Below, one piece after another: positions 21,485-31,119 of a stretch of DNA of 64,000 nucleotides. Both the position numbers and the translations under genes were made by a program. This DNA comes from Parapristionchus giblindavisi (taxonomy: Eukaryota > Nematoda > Chromadorea > Rhabditida > Diplogasteridae), in contig CALSFV010000226.1 in NCBI GenBank assembly GCA_943737045.1, forward strand, positions 1,083,501-1,147,500, written 5' to 3'. The notes under the pieces were generated by a model that was not told the origin of the DNA, searched no databases, and saw only the letters and a list, made by a program, of their open reading frames with translations. The stretch's first letter is position 1. Every line of letters begins with the position of its first letter.

Positions 21485-22134
21485 GGGGGGCGCCCGTTTC
21501 GGCAACGCCCGTTTCGGCAACGAGTTATAAATCGGTTGGGAGATGGTCTATGGAAACAAAAGTTCTACCATTGTTATCAGTAGTGGTGTACGGTATGGTG
21601 CTACCGTAACCGTCGGGAATCGTGAACTGATTTTTTTAATCGACCCATGACCCGGGGTTCATGGTTAAAAATGGCGAAAGTCGAAAAATTCATGACAGCC
21701 CGAGATCAAATACTAGTTGCCATTATATCAATAGTGAGCCAATTTTATCTTTATGGTTACCGTAACCCGTACTACCGTAATCTAGCTACCGTAACCTGCA
21801 ATAATATGGCCCAATGCACTTCAAATCCCGGTTTGATTACGGTAGTTCGGGTAACGGTAACCAGAAAGATAAAAGTTGGCTCACTATTGATATAATGGCA
21901 ACTAGTGTTTGGTCTCGGAGTATCAAGAATTTTTCGACTTTCGCCACTTTCAACCATGAACCCCGGATCATGGGTCGATTAAAAAAATCAGTTCACGGTT
22001 CCCGACGGTTACGGTAGCACCATACCTACACCACTACTGATAACAATGGTACAACTTTTGTTTCCATAGACCTTCTCCCAACCGATTTATAACTCGTTGC
22101 CGAAACGGGCGTTGCCGAAACGGGCGCCCCCCCC
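21485..22134. mobile_element. Fold-back element inserted at the start codon
   Basis: A nearly perfect palindrome of 650 bp with arms of about 300 bp. The ends are GGGGGGCGCCCGTTTCGGCAA and its complement, the tip motif CGCCCGTTTCGGCAA being doubled. It is flanked by an 8-bp duplication CAATAATG (21477-21484 and 22135-22142). Eight-base duplications are typical of hAT-like elements, but no transposase is present. The A1 and B1 genes show the empty site (CAATAATG once). Internal TACCGTAACC repeats lie towards the centre. Confidence 0.85.
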
Positions 22135-22139
22135 CAATA

Positions 22140-23956
22140 ATGACATCAAATGGAGATTGGGATCTTGTCGAGCTTCCGGAGGTGAGCTTGATCTTTGCTC
22201 TTTGCTAAATTATTCTAATTAGACTTGATAATTGACCTCTGGTCTCTAACAAATTTTTATCAGATTTGATATTTCATGAATTCTGTCATTTATCAGGTGA
22301 AGGAAGCTGACGATTGGGACCTTATCGAGAACAGAAAAATGGTTTCCTCATCTAATCAAGGTGCGAAATCCACTCGAAGGGAACTTCCTCCCTATGGTGG
22401 CCTCTCATCATCGGACGCCAATGCAATTTTGAAACACGCTTGTCACCTTACGAGGTTAGAAAAATGTAGAAAAAAACAATAACGATTATTTTTTTTACTC
22501 AAAAATAAATTTCAGTAAGCGCAAGGCACTGCAACATGCGACACCAGTTGCCGTAACCATGGACAAGAACCAGGCGAAGATCAAAGAGCTCCATGAGGTA
22601 CGATATCGTTCGATAGATTATATCTGCATATGGATTTACTGCAAATGATTTGCAAATCGATTACCTTAAAATGAAGAAAGGTTATGTTCAGGAAGTCTGG
22701 GCGCTCACGGTCGAGAGGAACAAGTGGAGAAATCAATACAACAGCCTGATCGATGAGAAGTACCGTACTCAAGAGGAGATGAGGTACGGTAGATAGTTAC
22801 TGTTAATAACGTTGCTTTTTTAAAAATTTTATCTTCATATAATAGTTTGGCACAAAATGGAAAATCGTTTAATGCGCCTGGTCGGGTTCGTCAAAAAAAT
22901 GCTTTTATTACTAATTGTACGACATCAGAACAATTCTTATGTACTTTATACAGAGAAAAATTGTACCACAGAGTACACAAGACCTGTGGTATGTTTTATC
23001 TAAAGTGACACTATAATCTAATTTGACACTCTTCGCTCTGGCCGCTCTCTCTCTCTATTTATTTGCCCGCGAGAGAGTATTGCCACTCCGATGAGTGAAA
23101 TTAGCTTGGGATACGCCTTTAACTTTTTTTAATTTAAAGAAGGGGACCAATGAGTTGAGATGACTGACTCCCGCCATCAATAAGCATGTTGGCTATTGTT
23201 TATATTATATGGTAATTTACGTAAGGGATAATGAGAAAATGAGAGAGCAAGTATGCAAATCGGATGGGCACTCTCTACATGCCTTGAAAGTTGTACTTTC
23301 AATGCGAATAGTGTCCTTTAAACATATCGGGAATCAATATCAGATATGTCTTTCGATTCGTGTGATGAATCTCTATCATTCTATCCAAACAGTCTTATCA
23401 CGAAAAAACTCGTGGGTCTCCATCTTTAAAACAAAAAAGCCTTGTTGTACACTTAATTGATGTTGTGCTTCGGCGTAGATGAATTATAAAATCTAGATCT
23501 TGTGTACTGTGCAGTACACTTTAGTGTGTTTATCTAAGTCCTATCAATGTTTCAATCATACCTCAATAATTTCCCTCCAGAACCATGATGCACTCGTGTC
23601 TCGAGATCTACGATGTCTGCTTCTCCTTCATTACCATCACCATCCCTCTTCTCATGAGCTCCATCCTCCACAATACCATGGGTATCGCCCAAATCCTGAT
23701 GATAATCTGGAAAGGTTTCTACCACACTCTCAAATGTTATATAGTAATCATCGCAAATGCCCTTTTATATCCATTTATATTTTCTATATTATTCGGCGCC
23801 TCCTTTATAACACTCGCTATCCTTCAAATGGTCGCAGCATTGGCGTTGTATTGGAAGGATATGGAAGGACTGATTGAGGACTCGGATAATCATCTATATA
23901 GAATATTCTTTATACTTACGTTGGGCAGAGTTCGCAAAGAAAAGAAAAGAAACTAG
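22140..23956 (+). CDS. Divergent family member with two W motifs and multi-pass C-terminus
   Basis: Exons 22140-22181, 22297-22454, 22516-22597, 22692-22783 and 23581-23956 join in frame to 249 aa. Exon 1 gives MTSNGDWDLVELPE as in A1. Exon 2 opens with VKEADDWDLIENRKM, a second copy of the W-D-L-[VI] motif, then a Ser/Arg-rich stretch. Exons 3-4 match the family helix (KIKELHE, EVWALTVERNKWRNQYNSL). The last exon (from residue 125) is unique: a long hydrophobic region with probably two to four spans (FSFITITIPLLMSSIL, LLYPFIFSILFGASFITLAIL) and a basic end RKEKKRN. The fold-back element lies directly before the ATG. Intron 4 (about 800 bp) holds a hairpin repeat. A poly(A) signal AATAAA is at about 24091. 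Function unknown; receptor-like role inferred. Confidence 0.65.
23026..23126. repeat. Hairpin repeat family H1, copy in intron
   Basis: CTCTTCGCTCTGGCCGCTCTCTCTC against GCGAGAGAGTATTGCCACTCCG, followed by the family flank AAATTAGCTTGGGATACGCCTTTAAC. Family consensus: a palindrome of about 66-70 nt, CTCTCCGCTCTGGCAACACT... around a TTTCTTTGTCT loop. Confidence 0.75.
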
Positions 23957-24109
23957 AGTGGGCGAGAGAGTGTTCAGCATTAAGTTTACTTTGGGTATTG
24001 TACACGTAGTATTCGTAATCGATTCTATCGGTTGTATTTTAATAATTTGTAGCATAAGTGTAATCGTGTAATAATTGTAATAATCTATCGAATAAAAACG
24101 TGTACTGAT

Positions 24110-26925
24110 TATTATGTTGATTGTTTTGAAATACTGACATCAGAGAAGAAGTGCATGATAATAGTGTTCCAAACTTGTAATATGCTCGTAAATGCGGAAA
24201 AAGCTGTTAAAAATTCCGATTGCTCAGAAAATAGTCATACGTTGATATTTTCGATGATAGGCATATTTTAATGATGTCTAGTTAATTTTCTTTTTCTATG
24301 TGTGTGAAATAATCTTGCTGATTTTTTCTTTCTTTTTGGGCATTTTTTTCAGCATGTTCGCTCATTGTTTGCGTGAAATGCTCAAAAAGGGATAATAGAA
24401 TCGCTTTTGAAGTAAAGTTTACAAATGATTTATCAGCCAAAGTCAGTCATAACTCATAAAAAAGAGATATTACAGATTTTAAAAGATACATTTTTCTTGT
24501 CAAAATCATCATTTTCGGACATTTTCCATGGCTTGATCTCATTCTAACGAGAGAAAGAGACATTTACTCTCATTGTAAGATTGACCTAGTTTGTACAGTC
24601 TATATTGGTAATAGAGACTGTTTGCCGAAGAATCTGATGCCATGCCATCCAGTCTCATACAGTCTCTATCTCTCTCTCTCACTCACACTCTCTCTCTCCT
24701 TCCTCTTTTCGCTAATAAACTCTCAATCTCTAATTCTCGCACTCTGTATGTGGAAACAAGGCCGATTTGACGACAATTATGGCAACCTTGGTATTATCTT
24801 GCAATAATTTTAATTTCTTAATTAAATCTACTAACAATAAAATTACTTCAATATCGAAAGCCAAACGTGAGTGAATGTGCGTAAGAGACAATGGTAGGAT
24901 TCGGGAACATCAACACTAACATGTAAGGCAGATTGAATAGAGAGCATGGTAAGGCGAGAGAGCGCAGAGAAAGAGAGATTCACTAGAGAGTATGAGAAAG
25001 TGAGAGAACACAGAGACCCAGAACACAGACACAGAAACGGAATATTAGACGAGGCAGAGACCAAATACGACGAGATATCACGTTAATGAAGAGAGTGCAG
25101 ACAGCTAGAGATGAGCGGGGAGAGAGTGTGTGTTTACGAGAGAGAGGGGGAGGAGGAAGGCCTTCCCTTGACCCTTAGGGCACTTAGAGGTCCATCTGTC
25201 CGTCGTTCGTTCCCTCTACCGCACTGTGATACATCTCTTCCTCCAATAGCAGTGTCTCATATAGTACTTGGGTCGCAGTTGTCAGTCAGTTATCGGTCCT
25301 AGTTAATAGTTATCAGGATAGTGTCTATAGTAGCAGGATCAGTAGATTTATGTAGTTGTCATTTTCAAAATTAACACTCCTGCGCATCAGTACATATTTT
25401 TTCTTATTCTCATTCTTTTATCTATCCACGGTAAATGAAATAGTTTGATCTCTTTGCCTGATAATGTTATCTCGTTAAGACAAACTGTAACAGAGAACAA
25501 ATAAATTTCGTTTAATAGATAATTAGAGAATACTAGCGATTGTTATCGGCAATGTCTTGGTATGAGTGACCTTCTTTTCCGTAATTCATGATTCTATGAT
25601 TACAGTATGTCTTTTCCAATTAATATATTTATCATATTTTCTAATGTTTTCTATGTATCTTGACCCCCCCCCCCGATGCCAAATGGGTGCATTATGATTT
25701 CTATTATCCTGACTGTAGCAGAAGGCGTGATCAATTGATCTCTCACCTCCCCCCCCATCCCCATCCACCTCTCTTTTAATAATTTTTATTCTCTCACATA
25801 TTTTTTTTTCTTGCACTCGAACATTCTGTACTTGTTGAAACACCTTTGCGGTGTACGATAAATAAATAAATAAATAAATTATCACATCTTCATGTATGAT
25901 AAGATGTGATGCCGTTCTATGCGTATAACATTGAAGGTTATCTTACCTATTGCAAGAATAATGATAACCAATTAGAAATTTGCACTCCAATCGTACTCAA
26001 TACAGAACGACTTCCTTGTTGTATCTATCACGCATATTGTTTCTGTTGAATATGAATAAATCTGCATGGATTTTCATATACCCCTTCATAACTTCATATT
26101 GTTTCCTTTTTACTAGTTACAAAAATATGTCTATTATTTTTTTGTTGAGTTTTTTGTACCTCATTTACAAGTTAGTTGTTAGTGTATCTTTTCTTTCGCC
26201 TCTCTGAACGTTTGTCTCTCCGATCATTACGATCTCATCTTCGTTGTATTCCATTTCGAACTCATAATTTCCATTATCCTATTCGACACTGACAGTAATA
26301 CTCTTCCTCAGTCTATGTCCCTCTTATTACCCCCCCCCCCTTACATATCCCCAATGTCCCTTTTGTGTCTCCTCATTCAGATCATAGTGGGCAGCTGATG
26401 CGGTAAAGCAGAGAAGGAGGCGGAGAGGGGAGAGGAAAAAGGAAGAGACAAGGGAGAGAATGGTCATTGGAAAAGAGAGAGAGAGGGGGGTGGCGTAGAG
26501 AGCGGAAGATGGTGGTGGTTGAGAGAAGGAGAGCGGTAAAGAGCGGAAGAAAGAGAGAGTGTGTGAGAGAGGGAAGAGAGAGAGCCCTACCTTCCATCCC
26601 GATAATTAGCACTGCTGAAACGATCGGGTCCATTATGAAACGGCGTAAGCCTTGCATTCACTTTGCACAATTAGTTTCTGGATATCGGCTCGGTATCTTT
26701 ATCGCTATTAAAGAACAGTCTATCCACTTTTTACACTGTCTCTCACCATTTGATCGTTTTTTAAAATCTGCTTTGAGCACCCCAGAAGCTGATATCTTGA
26801 ATCGTTTATTTCGCCATCAAGCACTCTGATGAAACAATGATCGATTGTGTATTGAACAGATATATCGTGAATAATGATTAATAATACAAAATTATGATTA
26901 TTGATTGAATATTTGAAGATCGATC
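24110..26925. other. Gene-free stretch
   Basis: I see no exon chain or RNA gene. It holds CT-rich (24660-24710) and GA-rich (24950-25060, 26400-26590) tracts, C runs (25664-25674, 25750-25757, 26330-26340) and an AAATAAATAAATAAAT run (25860-25880). The frame 26467-26829 has GA-repeat-derived residues first and no recognised domain, so I leave it out. Confidence 0.45.
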
Positions 26926-29077
26926 ATGAGTGCTACCACTGGCTGGGAAGTGGTGAGTGAGAATTCGATGGCTGACTCCGATAACTCGTCCGATAGTGGC
27001 GTAGACGCTGGAGGAAAGATCAGGAGAAGGTATTATTAATTTTTGAAATTCATATATGTATTGCTTAATGAGGTAATGAAATCATTGCTAGGCCGTCAGA
27101 GAAAAGCGATAGAGTGTGTGAATTGAAGGGGTAGAATCGGCTGAACACCTCTTCTGACAAGGCTTTATCCATGCACGTTGGCAAACTGTTTGCCGAGAAA
27201 CGTAGGGGGGGGGGGGGATTTTGGGCAAACGATTCCGTCTTCACCTGCGACGTCACGTTTGTCGACAAACCATTTGTCAACGTTCACGAATACGTCATCG
27301 GAAGGGTGTTCAGCTATGTGATATGTGTTTTGCATATGTGATATATGAATTTGCTCAAATCTATTCCTTGTTTAGAGTGAATCAGAGTTTAATGATTGAC
27401 AAGGACTATATCCGTATAACTATCGCAAAATATGAAAGATAAAGTATTTCATTAGCTTCTGAGACATATTCGACTAAACGAACGTTCGTATGTAGATTGA
27501 TGCAAATTCTTCTTGTTCAAAAGCGCTGTTGTGAAAAAATGACTATTTTGTTAATGACCTTTTTGTGCACGATAAAATTATTTAGCTAGCAAGCAACATG
27601 CTAAATTAATGATAAATGACGACAAATTAATGATAATTAATGACAAATTCATAAAATTATGGGCTGCCAAATTGATGATAAAATATATTTTTAGATGCAG
27701 GGTCTCGAGTGGCCTAGTTCGCGCTGGGACAGTGATCAATAACAAAAAGAACGCCTACTTCACTGGTAAACCAAATTTTTCTCTCTATACCCTCGCCTTA
27801 TACATATTAGTGAGAATAATAGAAATGTATTGCAGGAATCGAAAGAGGATATGAAAGGGCAAAGGAATCCTACGATAAGAAGAAGTAAGCTATACGTTTT
27901 TTTTTCGTATTTTGATGAGGCACCATTTGTACAATTGCACTTTCCTGTTTGATTTTCAACATCGATTTCAGTCCTTAGGAAGACAAAATCTAAAATAGCA
28001 GGACCAAAAATTGGCGTTTTGGAGGAAATCGCCGTCAGTGTGCATGAAAAAAGTCGATTGCATGCAGCGTGGGACTCAAAACTGTTCAATAAAATGTGCT
28101 TGAACCAATTGCATTAAAGAATTCAGCATTACGAATAGGTTTATCTCCGAGAATTAGTAATATTCAATGATAATATCGATTACATTTCACAGGAGAGCCC
28201 AAGAAGTCCAATTTATTTCAATGCTCGCAATGCTATTATTTTTCATCACGGTACTTGCAATACGTAAGTGCATTTCTTATAGTATTGTTACATTGTAAAT
28301 ATGGCATATTTTAAAGGCAGACCTGAGCTCATTGGAAACTCTCCTTCTGGCAATGCTCTCTCGCTTTCTTTGTGTTCGTGAGAGTGTTGCCAGAGCGGAG
28401 AGTAAAACTAATTCTGGGTGTGCCTTTAAAGGTGGACTCCCGCGAATATTTTCGTGAAAAAACTGTGCAGTCAGAATCATAGCAAAAGTTATTATACATA
28501 CCGTACACTATTTATTTTATGATGATTCAGCTTATTGATCGCTAGAAACATGAATGAACCATCAGGCCCCGTGCAGGGAAAGGCGCGCTTTTTGAAAATA
28601 GGAAAGTTCGGCAATAGGATTCGAACCCGCGACCATGCGCTTTCTAGTCAGAAGTTTTACCACTACGCTAATTGAACGATAAGTAGTCTTCCTATCTTCT
28701 TGCATATCACTACACCCTTGCATAAGCGAGATGTAGGAAATTTGCATGATCATTCGCGGGTCTCCACCTTTAAATCACTGTATATACATGCCCTACTAAA
28801 TATTCTCTCCTTGAAATTTCCCCATGGAAGTCATGATTCTGGACTGGAATATTTTTTTCCTTTAAAAAAAATTTTATTTCCTTCACTCAAAAATTGATGA
28901 CTTACCCTTGTGGTGTACGATAAATAAATAAATAAATACAGAATGAATGTTGAGAGACAATAATGCGACTATATTTCAGTGTTCATCAATAAAAACAACC
29001 TCGTACTTGAGCTCGAACAGCAATTGATCAAGGCCAACGCAACAATCAAGAGTCTACAAGAAGCCGATGAAATATGA
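26926..29077 (+). CDS. Small single-TM protein with N-terminal GWEVV motif and C-terminal coiled coil
   Basis: Exons 26926-27029, 27701-27765, 27836-27884, 28193-28263 and 28980-29077 join in one frame to 128 aa; all junctions have GT/AG and matching phases. The N-terminus is MSATTGWEVVSENSMADSDN followed by more Ser/Asp. Residues 36-72 are basic and mixed, about 79-96 form one membrane span (FISMLAMLLFFITVLAI), and 98-128 is a short coiled coil (LELEQQLIKANATIKSLQEA). There is no signal peptide. The layout W-[DE]-x-V in an acidic/Ser setting, then TM, then coiled coil resembles CCPG1-type ER-phagy receptors, but at a fraction of their length. It shares the W motif with the tail-anchored array upstream. 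Poly(A) signal AATAAA near 29270. Gene identity not recognised. Confidence 0.68.
27139..27317. repeat. Small inverted-repeat element in intron 1
   Basis: GGCTGAACACCTCTTCTGAC near the left end is matched by GTCATCGGAAGGGTGTTCAGC at the right end. The inside has further self-complementary pieces around GTTTGCCGA and a G run (27206-27218). No coding capacity. Confidence 0.55.
28320..28460. repeat. Hairpin repeat family H1, copy in intron 4
   Basis: A strong hairpin, CTCTCCTTCTGGCAATGCTCTC against GAGAGTGTTGCCAGAGCGGAGAG, with the family flank TAATTCTGGGTGTGCCTTTAAAG. Confidence 0.85.
28428..28775. repeat. Candidate short TIR element (CTTTAAAGGTGGACTCCCGCG)
   Basis: CCTTTAAAGGTGGACTCCCGCGAA at the left is mirrored by TTCGCGGGTCTCCACCTTTAAA at about 28752-28775. 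A similar pair flanks 23126-23425 (ACTCCCGCC; CGTGGGTCTCCATCTTTAAA). The element abuts hairpin family H1 and contains the tRNA-derived sequence of the next entry. Confidence 0.5.
28608..28690 (-). pseudogene. tRNA-derived sequence (SINE-like)
   Basis: On the minus strand an A-box-like TAGCGTAGTGGTA is followed about 35 nt later by a perfect B box GGGTTCGAATCC. The acceptor arm does not pair well (TCGTTCAAT against ATTGCCGAACT, partial), so this is a tRNA-derived remnant or SINE head rather than a working tRNA. Confidence 0.6.
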
Positions 29078-29438
29078 AGATTAAGACTTCTCGAGAACTG
29101 GCTTTACTTTGAATCTTCCTAATTTCACATATAAATTGTAATTTTCAATTTAATTTATGCCAGGATTTCTCCAAACTCCTGAGCGAACACGTGTCCTTAT
29201 TGTCCTCATATTTTTTTCAATTTCTATATTTTTTTATGAGTGGTATTATGCTATGATTTATTTAATGATTAATAAATTTATGATGTTTTATCAGAAGTTT
29301 TGTTGTGTTCTTTCCCATAAATGCACATAATTCATAAAGATCATAATGGAGCAAAGAACGTAGATCAGCGAGGTTAACTTTCTTCATTATTCGATGTGAT
29401 ATGGTAAAAACAACAATTCGTTGTTTCATTTCTCGTCA

Positions 29439-30787
29439 ATGCTTCCAATTAGAGTGGCTGTATTCCTTCTCATTCTAATCCATGTGATCAATTCGCTCAA
29501 ACTGGAAAAGTACAGTAATTTGACAACGCAGAAGTGAGTCTGAGTCCAAAGATCAAAGATCAGTTATCGTTTACAGACCAGCTGCTGCCAAGAAAAGATC
29601 GAAGACTGACAAAATTCGTTCGAAGGTATCATCAACTAAGCGATCGTTGTTAAGCTATGTTGGAAAAAAGTAAATATCACATGTTTATATGGTGTAGAAA
29701 GACGACGTTTCCGAATCTTTTCAATTCACACTCGATAACCTAAAGCTGCCGAATTCAGGCGAACAGTAGAGAGAGAAGCATCAAACACGGTGGTTAAAGA
29801 GAAGATACTGTATGGATCAATGTTGAAACTCAAGTGCACCTCTGACGAGGTTTGTAGTTTGATCTTTGATCTTTAGACTTTGCTCTTTAATCTTCAGACA
29901 GATATTCAATGGAGTCAAGATGGAGAAGTCTACGAGAACTCTCTGTACAATTGGAGAATAGAAGTAACCGACGAGGGCGTTCTGGAGGTCTGCTTGATCT
30001 TTTGATCTTTGATCTTTGATTTTTCACTTTTTATCTTTGATCTTTGTGGCGTTTTATCACTGTCCTTTGCTCAGATTTGGCCAATTACTCAGAATGATTC
30101 CGGGAGATGGGAATGCTCGGCTAAAGGCCGCTACGCGGGCGGTATCGAAATCGAAGTGCTAACCCTGAAAGTATGACTGAGTTGCATGATTTGGCTGCGT
30201 AGATGAAGACATGCTGAATATCATTATATTGTTTAGGAAAGCTACGTAGCTGGAATGATAGGCTATTTTTCCGCATCTGCACTCTTCCTTCCACTGTTCC
30301 TCTTCGGTGTCTTGTAAGCTATTATTGAAATTAAAATTTTGATCTTTGATCGTCGATCTATGGGTGCTGATCTTTGATCTCTTAGCTGTCTCTCCCATCG
30401 CCATATCGATCCTCCGCCAAAAGAGTTTGATCCCATCGTTGATCTGCTCACGAAACAAGTTAACGGCGCCCAATTCAAGGTTGATGATCTTTGGTATTTG
30501 ATCTATGATCTTTGATCTATAGGAACGCATGGGTGAGGAAAACGCCGATGCAGTGGTCGGTGCGGGAGATGTGAAAAGTAAGTTCAACTTGTTTAAGACC
30601 TGAATTTTAGGTTACATCCTCGTATAGTCTCTTGCCCTCAGATAAACGAACGATAAGACTTAGTTTTTATGGAAATCAATAATTTTTGCTTAAATAAGCA
30701 GTCTAGAAAAATAATGACATGATAATTTCAGTTCGGAAGAAGTCCAACGGCGTTCAAACGATCAATATGATGCTGGATGTCAAATGA
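29439..30787 (+). CDS. Single-Ig-domain type I membrane protein
   Basis: Exons 29439-29533, 29577-29625, an Ig exon ending at 29849, then 29898-29987, 30075-30170, 30237-30313, 30386-30479, 30523-30577 and 30732-30787, with phases that match from the Ig exon to the stop. The N-terminus MLPIRVAVFLLILIHVINS is a signal peptide, followed by a Lys-rich linker. The Ig fold shows its first cysteine (LKLKCTSDE), the core tryptophan (IQWSQDG) and the DSGRWECSA second-cysteine strand. A membrane span (MIGYFSASALFLPLFLFGVL) and a cytoplasmic tail (KEFDPIVDLLTKQ...) follow. The 5' edge of the Ig exon between 29698 and 29772 is unresolved: no acceptor I tried keeps the frame with exon 2. Possible neural or muscle cell-surface role, by family; poly(A) signal AATAAA near 30835. 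Confidence 0.72.
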
Positions 30788-30939
30788 ACTTTGATCTTTG
30801 AACTCTACAATGATCTTTGATCTTTGAACTGTGCAATAAAATCTCTTCAAGCTTTCACGTGATCTTTGTTCTATCCCAATTGTCTGTGAATTATTCATAA
30901 TTTGATTACTATTATGCTAATCAAATGCTAATTGAACAC

Positions 30940-31119
30940 GTGTACTAGCATTTACATTAATTGATCGCAGTTCGAGGCGAGAGCGCAGACAACCAGAGAA
31001 TAGGTGATAGAGCGCGTGATTGGAGAGAGTCAGACAGTCAGAGGATTTGATTTGCATCGAGAACGAAAGGGGAATAAAAGAGGACTCAGAACGCAGTCTC
31101 ATTTCACTTTGCTCAAGCC
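30940..31119 (+). promoter_or_regulatory. Upstream region of the ADP/ATP carrier
   Basis: Between the Ig gene and the carrier. It contains a GAGAG-type tract (30977-31080: GAGAGCGCAGACAACCAGAG, GAGAGAGTCAGACAGTCAGAG) like those upstream of the tail-anchored genes, then CATTTCACTTTGCTCAAGCC before the ATG. Promoter role is inferred from position only. Confidence 0.4.

Noticed and set aside
23500..23877. 125-codon frame overlapping the last exon of the divergent family member
   Set aside because: It is out of frame with the spliced gene; the frame at 23581-23956 matches exon phase and is hydrophobic as expected for this family.
23585..23956. Independent intronless gene starting at 23585
   Set aside because: An acceptor TTCCCTCCAG directly precedes it and phase links it to the exon ending at 22783, so it is better explained as the last exon.
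26467..26829. 120-codon frame
   Set aside because: First half is GA-repeat translation and the rest shows no domain or splice partner.
27701..27765. GAGTGGCCTAGTTCGCGCTGGG as a tRNA/SINE A box
   Set aside because: The stretch fits exactly as an exon (acceptor GATGCAG, donor GGTAAAC) whose phases link the flanking exons, so it is coding.
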